A stretch of DNA of 6,011 bases, taken from NCBI GenBank assembly GCA_023486985.1, contig JAMDEM010000158.1, forward strand, positions 1 through 6,011. The letters run 5' to 3'. Below, piece after piece: positions 1 through 4,416 of the stretch (the stretch's first letter is position 1; each line of letters begins with the position of its first letter). The position numbers and the translations under genes were made by a program. The DNA is from Bacillota bacterium (GTDB lineage Bacteria; Vulcanimicrobiota; JAMDEM01). The notes below the pieces were generated by a model. The model did no database searches, was not told where the DNA came from, and saw nothing but the letters and a program-made list of their open reading frames with translations.

Positions 1-210
1 AATTTTCCGCTTTGCTCTCGCCGAGCTGCCCGCTCGGCTTCATCCTTGAAATCAGGGTTTTGCGGAACCTTCTATGCTGCGCTTAGCCTCGGGGTTTTAT
101 AAAAACTTCTAAACTCACCTTCGTTCGTCAAGAAGTTTCAAAAAAAACCGTGCTTTTCGCTGTGCGAAATCCTCCCTGTTCGGTCGGAACGCACCTTGCC
201 CGAAGGGATA
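1..210. repeat. Gene-free, hairpin-rich intergenic stretch
   Basis: No open frame of useful length is visible here. The stretch is richer in G and C than the DNA after it and holds several inverted repeats: GCCGAGC/GCTCGGC (20-26 with 32-38), AAACTTCT/AGAAGTTT (103-110 with 131-138, the outer flanks also partly pairing as GGTTTT with AAAACC) and TTTCGC/GCGAAA (155-160 with 164-169). This density of small stems resembles a structured intergenic repeat, but no second copy lies in the window, so calling it a repeat family is inference. From 211 to 319 the DNA is AT-rich and I see nothing definite in it. Confidence 0.35.
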
Positions 211-319
211 ACCTGCATAGTTTATTTCTATATAATGGTATAGCTTCCTCTTATATTTACTTACTTCATAATTAAAAAGAATAAAAATGGTCATTTGAAG
301 GAAAAGATGGATAGAATGA

Positions 320-333
320 CGAACAAGTGTTCT
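320..333 (+). promoter_or_regulatory. Putative LexA/DinR-type operator (SOS box)
   Basis: The sequence CGAACAAGTGTTCT contains the palindrome GAAC-N4-GTTC and fits the Gram-positive LexA (DinR) consensus CGAACRNRYGTTCG at all but the last base. It ends 1 bp before the -35 box of the promoter at 335-363, where a bound repressor would hinder RNA polymerase. The match is seen directly; control by LexA is inference, since no lexA gene is in the window and the phylum, and hence its LexA specificity, is unknown. Confidence 0.5.
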
Positions 334-334
334 A

Positions 335-363
335 TTGACAACAAAGTTTCAAGGAAATACAAT
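335..363 (+). promoter_or_regulatory. Sigma-70/sigma-A type promoter of the secreted-protein gene
   Basis: A perfect -35 box TTGACA (335-340) is followed by a 17-bp spacer and a -10 box TACAAT (358-363), one base from the TATAAT consensus. Transcription should start near 370, giving a leader of about 60 nt before the TTG start at 432. It is the only near-consensus promoter I found in the window and points to the gene at 432-890. Confidence 0.8.
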
Positions 364-395
364 AATATCAACGTATCTAGAAATACAATGGCGGC

Positions 396-414
396 TTAAA
401 TTTTTAAAATTTAA
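396..414 (+). promoter_or_regulatory. AT-only perfect inverted repeat in the 5' leader
   Basis: TTAAATTTT and AAAATTTAA flank a single T, forming a perfect 9-bp inverted repeat inside the predicted leader, two bases upstream of the ribosome binding site. It could be a protein-binding site or a weak RNA hairpin near the translation start. Such AT palindromes also arise by chance in AT-rich leaders, so the role is uncertain. Confidence 0.3.
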
Positions 415-416
415 AT

Positions 417-423
417 AAGGAGG
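417..423 (+). promoter_or_regulatory. Strong ribosome binding site supporting a TTG start
   Basis: AAGGAGG lies 8 nt before the TTG at 432. It is a full Shine-Dalgarno match at ideal spacing and decides the start: the TTG opens directly into a typical signal peptide, and no ATG or GTG lies between it and that peptide. Confidence 0.85.
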
Positions 424-431
424 AGATAGGT

Positions 432-890
432 TTGAAAATAAAATATTTAGCGGCAGTTTTATTCCTGGTTTCAATGTTTTTCCTTATTCCCGGAGAGAGA
501 GTATTTGCAGACGATTATCTTTTGCTCCATGACAACAGCAGGGTATACCTGGAATTTGCACCCAGAACCCCCATAGAATTTCAGTACAAAAGCAAAAGCG
601 ACTTCTCCTGCATACAGGTGTACACTTACAATCTTCAAAAAGATACGGTGCAGTTCCTTTATGCCGTTGACACAGAAGGCTGGAAGACTTTTAAAATGGA
701 TGCCAATCCTTACACCACCAGAGTTATATTAATTGCAAGAGAAAACAACACTTACAACTGTGATAAGTGCGATATCCCTTATGATACTGATGTTCTGGTA
801 AGAGCTGCTGCAGACAAAGTTAAAGCGGTTGACAGCAGTGATGCAAAACAGGGTGACTACTGCGACTTCCGGCATCCTATTACCTGGTAA
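432..890 (+). CDS. Small secreted protein of unknown function
   Basis: This 152-residue protein starts at TTG behind a strong AAGGAGG site. Residues 1-26 look like a Sec signal peptide: KIK at the N-terminus, a hydrophobic core at about 5-19, and VFA before Asp27 as a signal peptidase I site. No lipobox cysteine is present, so the mature protein of about 126 residues should be soluble and exported. It alternates short polar and aromatic/aliphatic stretches, as in a small beta-rich domain, and has four cysteines: Cys60, a CDKC pair (Cys110 and Cys113) and Cys144. These could form two disulfides or bind a metal. I recognise no family. The gene stands alone between its own promoter and terminator, convergent with the cell wall operon, so neighbours say nothing about its job. 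The LexA-like box at its promoter suggests stress control (inference). Reality of the gene is well supported; function is open. Confidence 0.85.
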   Translation: MKIKYLAAVLFLVSMFFLIPGERVFADDYLLLHDNSRVYLEFAPRTPIEFQYKSKSDFSCIQVYTYNLQKDTVQFLYAVDTEGWKTFKMDANPYTTRVILIARENNTYNCDKCDIPYDTDVLVRAAADKVKAVDSSDAKQGDYCDFRHPITW

Positions 891-904
891 AGAACCTGAA
901 AACT

Positions 905-934
905 AAAAGGCACTCCTTCTGGAGTGCCTTTTTT
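905..934 (+). terminator. Rho-independent terminator, possibly bidirectional
   Basis: A perfect 12-bp stem, AAAAGGCACTCC with GGAGTGCCTTTT, closes on a TTCT loop and runs into six T residues (929-934), 14 nt after the stop codon of the secreted-protein gene. Read on the minus strand, the same hairpin is followed by TTTTAGTTTTC, so it may also stop transcripts leaving the sbp-like gene; no better terminator for that operon is visible. Confidence 0.9.
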
Positions 935-967
935 GTTTCTATAAAGATCACAAGGTGCGTCCGTTTG

Positions 968-1051
968 TAGGGGTAGGGCCCCGGACCCGATATAGTGGTT
1001 CAATTTATTGAACCCGATAAAGTGTAGTGGTCGAACTTTTTCGACTCGATA
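968..1051 (+). repeat. Tandem array of small hairpin units, about 32-bp period
   Basis: Two units share the frame TAGTGGT-hairpin-C(C/T)CGATA, with TAGTGGT at 993 and 1025 (32 bp apart). Unit one has the stem GGTTCAA/TTGAACC around TTTA (997-1014); unit two has GTCGAA/TTCGAC around CTTT (1030-1045). The hairpin sequences differ while the flanks are kept. An upstream degenerate unit begins GTAGGG (973-978) and ends CCCGATA (986-992). There is no open frame. The pattern looks like a non-coding intergenic repeat, not a gene remnant. Confidence 0.6.
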
Positions 1052-1057
1052 AAACGG

Positions 1058-1120
1058 TTTTTTTAACTCCCCCAGCCCCTCCTTAACTATTCTTGACCCT
1101 TAACAAAGAGGGGAGTACTC
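1058..1120 (+). repeat. Composite C-rich intergenic repeat, copy 1
   Basis: The stretch runs T-tract, AACTCCCCC, AGCCCC, a 20-nt extra segment, TTAACAAAGAGGGG, and a short end GTACTC. It matches the minus strand of 4094-4135 block for block, except for the extra segment (about 1081-1100), which contains another TTAAC and looks like an internal duplication or insertion. The two copies are in opposite orientations. It lies just 4 bp beyond the stop codon of the sbp-like gene. Confidence 0.65.
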
Positions 1121-1124
1121 TTTA

Positions 1125-1466
1125 TTACTCCGAGCTTGGCTTTGAGAGAAGATCCCGTCTTATAAAAGCAAAGTTCTGGAAAATTCTAACGCCGAAGGTG
1201 ACAATTGCGGCAAGATAAAGGTCTACTCCCAGCCTGTCCCCCACATAAGTAAGAAGACCTGCAAGAAGGATATTAACAATAAATCCTGAGATAAAAATAG
1301 TCAGGTCGAATTTTTTCTCAATATTAGACCTTATTGCTCCCAGCACTGAATCAAGTCCTGCAAGAAAAGCTATGGAAACATATGTCGTATATACAAGAGG
1401 AATCTGAACGCGAAGAAAAAACAAGCCTATAAGAATTCCGATTACAAGTCCAACGATTGCCAGCAT
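1125..1466 (-). CDS. sbp: Small basic membrane protein, DUF1290 family (sbp-like)
   Basis: This 113-residue protein is almost entirely hydrophobic, with membrane segments at about 2-19, 27-46, 57-75 and 82-98 and a basic C-terminus (RRDLL). Conserved DUF1290 features are visible: the AFLAGLDSVLGAIR stretch at about 33-46, FISGF at 58-62, and GVDLYLAAIVTFGVRIFQN at about 80-98. The family is found next to divIB and ftsA in Gram-positive dcw clusters, such as Bacillus subtilis sbp; its biochemical role is not known. The start ATG overlaps the TAA stop of the DUF881 gene by one base, and a GGAGG site lies 10 nt upstream inside that gene, so the two are translationally linked. It is the last gene of the block; ftsA, the usual next gene, does not follow. 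Family assignment is firm; the symbol is by homology and position. Confidence 0.9.
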   Translation of the reverse strand: MLAIVGLVIGILIGLFFLRVQIPLVYTTYVSIAFLAGLDSVLGAIRSNIEKKFDLTIFISGFIVNILLAGLLTYVGDRLGVDLYLAAIVTFGVRIFQNFAFIRRDLLSKPSSE

Positions 1467-2212
1467 TATTTCTCATCCTCCCTGGCAGAATTTGCATACT
1501 TAAAAATCATACTGCCGCTGTATGCCGGCAGAGAAATCTTTTCTGCGCGCTTAATCTTAATCTGAACACCGTTTAAAATACTTGGAGCAAGAGTATCCAT
1601 AAGGCCTCCCGGCATTTTAAGAGCCGCCTCCATAGTAGGTGCAGGACCTATTACTTTAACCAGATAAGGCGGGGCGAGTCTTACGGAATTGACAAGAATC
1701 GTCGGACCTGCGCATCTTATGGAAGAACTGGTTATAAGTCTCTGTTCATTTATGGATATTGCCTCTGCTCCTGAAGCCCAGAGCTCGTTAACAATAAGCT
1801 GTAAATCCACGTCATGAACGATAAAGAACCACGGGTCTTCACTTTGCCGCGGTCTTTTGTTTGAATCAACAAGAGTTATCGTCAAACCCTGGCCCTCAAC
1901 CGGCAGTAATCCTGCAGACATCTTGGCTGTTTCCATATCCTTTTTCATTGACTTTATGGCGGTACTTACAAGGCTGGCTTTCTTCTCAAAACCATCGAGG
2001 CGCTTTCTTGATTCCTCCACCTCTGCCTGCAGCTTATTTCTCTCCTGTTCCAACTGCTGGACAATCTGTCCCACTTCCTGCCTCTGGCGGGAAAATGGAA
2101 AATTCATATTCGATTGCGTTCTGAATTGAACAGCAATGATAACTCCAAGCAGAAGACTGGTTATTAATATAGAAATCTGCCATTTTAATTTTTTAGATCT
2201 TTCTTCTGACAT
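1466..2212 (-). CDS. DUF881 family membrane-anchored protein (YlxW/YlxX-like)
   Basis: The 248-residue protein has a basic N-terminus, one membrane segment (about 11-30), a charged coiled coil (about 43-98) and a DUF881 domain to the end. Family hallmarks are VHDVDLQLIVNELW (about 132-145), GAEAISINEQR, SSIRCAGPTILVN, and LPAYSGS near the C-terminus. The expected topology is a short cytoplasmic tail with the coiled coil and domain outside. In Bacillota such genes (ylxW, ylxX) sit between divIB and sbp, as here; the biochemical function is not established, and a role in division or envelope assembly is inferred from position and topology. The ATG is preceded by GGAG at 8 nt. The gene lies 33 bp after ftsQ and overlaps the next gene by one base. 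Length is normal for the family and nothing looks broken. Confidence 0.92.
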   Translation of the reverse strand: MSEERSKKLKWQISILITSLLLGVIIAVQFRTQSNMNFPFSRQRQEVGQIVQQLEQERNKLQAEVEESRKRLDGFEKKASLVSTAIKSMKKDMETAKMSAGLLPVEGQGLTITLVDSNKRPRQSEDPWFFIVHDVDLQLIVNELWASGAEAISINEQRLITSSSIRCAGPTILVNSVRLAPPYLVKVIGPAPTMEAALKMPGGLMDTLAPSILNGVQIKIKRAEKISLPAYSGSMIFKYANSAREDEK

Positions 2213-2245
2213 TATGTCATCTCCAATCGGACATCTGCCAATCCG

Positions 2246-3004
2246 TCATTTACTCTTTTTAGGCATCACATAAGGCTGGCTGAATCTGTAATCAATATAT
2301 TCCGCCTGAACCTTCTTCTTGTCAAGATAATCTAAAAGCGCATAAAGATTGGCAAATTTGGAAGACAAATCTTTTGTAACGCCAAGCCTTATTTCAAGCG
2401 GATTATCGTTAATATCGCACTCCAGGGTTAAATTCCTGTCCTCGTCAATTTCAAAATACAAAAGAACTCCTTTTAATTTGTCATCAAGCTCGGTCCAGGC
2501 ATCAAGCGCAATCCTTATTTTATCGGAATCTATCCTTGAACCCACTTCAATCTTTTTCTTCTGCTGGAGAACCACATGAGGCGTCATCTCATCTTCCACA
2601 GGTGGAGCCGCCTCCAGCACATAGCCATCTTCATCGGCATCAAACCATTCCATGGAAGGGTCGTCACGGCTCACAACCAGTGCGGGTTTTCGTTCCTCCA
2701 CCTGGATTTTCAATCCGCCCGGAAATATGCGGCTCACCTTCACGCTTTTAATCCAGATAATTGATTTTACGCTCTTATTAATTTCAGGGATAGAAATTCT
2801 TAAAATATTATCCCCTGCATTCACCTTTGCCGCCTGTACTATATCCTCTTTCCCAACTTTCTGGTTCCCGTAAACCTCTATTGACTTGAGCTGGAAAAAA
2901 GGCGAGTTAAAAAAAACAACCTGGCTCATCACAAAGATAGCCAGAAGAAAAATTTTCCGGGATAAGGGTGCTGCTCTTGTTTTCTTTGCTCTGGCTCTTT
3001 TCAT
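2246..3004 (-). CDS. ftsQ: Cell division protein FtsQ/DivIB
   Basis: This is a bitopic divisome protein of 252 residues: a basic cytoplasmic tail (1-16, rich in Arg and Lys), one membrane segment (about 17-33), a POTRA domain (about 36-106) and a beta domain to about 245. The POTRA signature is clear: FQLKSIEVYGNQKV, then the GDNIL motif, IKSVKVSRIFPGGLKIQVEE and the following PALVV. The end reads YIDYRFSQPYVM, which fits the conserved C-terminal strand by which FtsQ/DivIB contacts FtsB/FtsL (DivIC). The family links early and late divisome proteins at the septum. The ATG at 3004 is preferred; a TTG directly before it would add one residue. No strong Shine-Dalgarno site is visible, and the ddl stop codon is only 6 nt upstream, so translation probably depends on coupling to ddl. 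Assignment is secure. Confidence 0.95.
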   Translation of the reverse strand: MKRARAKKTRAAPLSRKIFLLAIFVMSQVVFFNSPFFQLKSIEVYGNQKVGKEDIVQAAKVNAGDNILRISIPEINKSVKSIIWIKSVKVSRIFPGGLKIQVEERKPALVVSRDDPSMEWFDADEDGYVLEAAPPVEDEMTPHVVLQQKKKIEVGSRIDSDKIRIALDAWTELDDKLKGVLLYFEIDEDRNLTLECDINDNPLEIRLGVTKDLSSKFANLYALLDYLDKKKVQAEYIDYRFSQPYVMPKKSK

Positions 3005-3010
3005 CAAAAT

Positions 3011-3982
3011 TTATCTTCGCACAAAATGCTTGTTTTTTTTAAACCGTTCCAGAGCCCACTCCACCTGCTTTGATACCAGCTCCTGGAAGCTTATGCCCAT
3101 TGCTTTTGCCGCTTCGGGAAGAAGGCTTGTGTCCGTCATGCCCGGAATGGTGTTAATCTCAAGAAGAGTGAAGCTGCCGTCATCAGCAACAATAATATCT
3201 ACTCTTGACATGCCGTAACAGCCAAGTACATTGTGCGCCTCAAGCGCCAGCTCCTGGGATTTCTTGTAAACCGGCTCGGGAAGCCTTGCAGGAATTACGT
3301 GGGTGCTCATACCCGGAACATACTTTGTTTCGTAATTATAAAATTCTCCCTCTGGTATTATCTCGACAACAGGAAGCGCAAAGGGATTGACACCCCCGAG
3401 AATTCCAATGGTTATTTCCTTTCCCGGTACATACTTCTCCACTAAAACTTCCGCATCATATTTAAAAGCATCTTCCAGCGCCTGCAGCATCACATTTTCC
3501 TCCCGCACAATGGTAAGACCTATGCTTGAGCCCACTGTGGCGGGCTTCACCACCACCGGGTAGGTTAAGGCGGATAATTTCATTTTGCAGTTTACAACTT
3601 TTAATTCTTTTTCTGCAGCAAGCTCGCCTGACTTCATTTCAAAGCCGGGAGATACGGGAAGCCCTGCCTCCCGGAATATTTTCTTAGCCATAATTTTATG
3701 ATTTGCCAGGGCGGAAGCCAGAACTCCCGAACCTGTATAGGGAATACCCATGAACTCGAGCATGCCCTGCAAAGTGCCGTCTTCGCCGTTGGGCCCGTGC
3801 AAGACCAGAAAAGCAACATCCACGGACTGCTTCCTTAAATCATCTGCAACATTTTCATCAACATCAATCTCGATAACTTTAAACCCTGCCTCTTTTAAGA
3901 CACGGGCTACATTTTTTCCTGACTTCAATGAAATTTCCCTTTCAGGGGAATTTCCACCCATCAATAATGCTACATTTTTCAC
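3011..3982 (-). CDS. ddl: D-alanine--D-alanine ligase
   Basis: This cytoplasmic ATP-grasp enzyme joins two D-alanines to make the dipeptide that MurF adds to the peptidoglycan precursor. Numbered from the GTG at 3982 (323 residues), it shows LMGGNSPERE (7-16, with the substrate Glu14), LHGPNGEDG (61-69), GIPYTGSGVLASA (79-91), the ATP-binding VVVKP and GSSIG (143-155), YETKY (217-221), RVD (260-262), and the metal-binding EIN followed by TIPGMTDTSL (275-286). The Tyr at 221 matches Tyr216 of E. coli DdlB and favours D-Ala-D-Ala over D-Ala-D-lactate. The frame is open to a TTG at 4000 preceded by GAGGT, giving 329 residues; I prefer the GTG because it puts the GG motif at residues 9-10 as in relatives and has AAGGA 9 nt upstream. 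The usual MDK after the SGVLASA motif reads NHK here. The gene lies 6 nt before ftsQ. Function is firm, start moderately sure. Confidence 0.94.
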   Translation of the reverse strand: MKNVALLMGGNSPEREISLKSGKNVARVLKEAGFKVIEIDVDENVADDLRKQSVDVAFLVLHGPNGEDGTLQGMLEFMGIPYTGSGVLASALANHKIMAKKIFREAGLPVSPGFEMKSGELAAEKELKVVNCKMKLSALTYPVVVKPATVGSSIGLTIVREENVMLQALEDAFKYDAEVLVEKYVPGKEITIGILGGVNPFALPVVEIIPEGEFYNYETKYVPGMSTHVIPARLPEPVYKKSQELALEAHNVLGCYGMSRVDIIVADDGSFTLLEINTIPGMTDTSLLPEAAKAMGISFQELVSKQVEWALERFKKNKHFVRR

Positions 3983-4063
3983 TGCTTCTTTTCCTTTCAA
4001 TTATACCTCTGCCTTGAAAAATATATGATAACTTTCAGAGGTTTGATTCATTAACCCCACCTG

Positions 4064-4088
4064 CCCTCCCCTTAATTTAAGGGGAGGG
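4064..4088. repeat. Perfect 12-bp inverted repeat upstream of ddl
   Basis: CCCTCCCCTTAA and TTAAGGGGAGGG flank a single T, about 64-82 bp upstream of ddl depending on the start chosen. It would form a stable hairpin in RNA of either strand, but no T-run follows it on either side, so it is not a standard terminator. Its C-rich arm resembles the neighbouring composite repeat (4094-4135), and it is probably part of the same intergenic element. Confidence 0.6.
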
Positions 4089-4093
4089 ATAAA

Positions 4094-4173
4094 GAGTTAT
4101 CCCCCTCTTTGTTAAGGGGCGGGGGAGTTAAAAAATTAAACCCGCCATTATCCGGGTCGGGAAAAACCCGGCC
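4094..4173 (-). repeat. Composite C-rich intergenic repeat with hairpin, copy 2
   Basis: On the minus strand this reads: hairpin with arms GGCCGGG/CCCGACC (one G-U pair if read as RNA) around a T5 loop, then CCGGATAATGGCGGG, a T-tract, AACTCCCCC, GCCCC, TTAACAAAGAGGGGG and ATAACTC. The same order (hairpin, CGATAA, GG, T-tract, AACTCCCCC, GCCCC, TTAACAAAGAGGGG, ACTC) occurs on the plus strand at about 1030-1120. The copies are therefore inverted relative to each other and flank the ddl-ftsQ-DUF881-sbp block. Neither shows an open frame. Confidence 0.6.
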
Positions 4174-4308
4174 TCTTCAATCATAAAATATGCCTCTACC
4201 TTAAAAATAAAAAGTGCCAGAAGGCTAACCTGTTGATAAAATCACAGGCTGATTAAAGCATGCTTCCTCCTGACAAATTCCTTTTAACCCCTCCAGATTC
4301 CTACTTAG
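4174..4308. other. Gene-free spacer between two repeat elements
   Basis: This is the rest of the long gap between murC and ddl. It is AT-rich, with one minor inverted repeat, CCTGT/ACAGG (4229-4233 with 4243-4247 approximately). I see no open frame, no murB remnant and no convincing minus-strand promoter for ddl: AT-rich candidates such as TATGAT around 4179-4184 lack a matching -35 box. Confidence 0.4.
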
Positions 4309-4341
4309 GAACAAAGTCCGTTCGGGGAACGGACTTTGTTC
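4309..4341. repeat. Perfect 15-bp inverted repeat downstream of murC
   Basis: GAACAAAGTCCGTTC and GAACGGACTTTGTTC flank a GGG loop. This is the most stable hairpin in the gap. It lies 76 bp beyond the murC stop codon. On the murC (minus) strand it is followed by CTAAGTAGG without a T-run, so it is not a canonical terminator for murC, though it could protect or attenuate the transcript. On the plus strand it is followed by TTTTCC, a weak T-tract, but no plus-strand gene lies upstream. It also forms the first unit of the 34-bp array that follows. Confidence 0.8.
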
Positions 4342-4407
4342 TTTTCCTCTGCCGTTCGGGGAACGGACCCTACATTTTTCCTCTGCCGTTCAGGGAACAG
4401 ACCCTGC
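4309..4407. repeat. Three-unit hairpin array with an exact 34-bp period
   Basis: The core CCGTTCGGGGAACGGAC occurs at 4318, 4352 and 4386, each 34 bp apart; the third copy has two G-to-A changes (CCGTTCAGGGAACAGAC). The second and third full units (4342-4373 and 4376-4407) agree at 29 of 32 positions, both starting TTTTCCTCTG. On the minus strand a unit reads GTAGGG, hairpin, then AGAGGAAAA, the same plan as the array at 968-1051 (GTAG(T/G)G, hairpin, CGATAAA). The array ends 9 bp from the murC stop codon. There is no coding potential. Confidence 0.8.
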
Positions 4408-4416
4408 TTATAGTTC

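Noticed and set aside
231..236. A TATAAT box as a second promoter upstream of the secreted-protein gene
   Set aside because: The positions 16-18 bp upstream hold no recognisable -35 box, whereas the promoter at 335-363 is nearly perfect.
1857..2764. Several plus-strand open frames opposite the DUF881 and ftsQ genes
   Set aside because: They overlap one another in different frames and lie antisense to well-conserved domains, so they are shadows.
3011..3982. D-alanine--D-lactate ligase (vancomycin-resistance type)
   Set aside because: The YETKY stretch keeps the Tyr typical of D-Ala-D-Ala ligases, and the gene sits in a housekeeping cell wall cluster without vanH or vanX.
4309..4341. Rho-independent terminator of murC
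   Set aside because: The stem is strong, but no T-run follows it on the minus strand (CTAAGTAGG).
4309..4407. CRISPR array
   Set aside because: The 34-bp units repeat throughout, with no unique spacers of constant length, and no cas genes are nearby.
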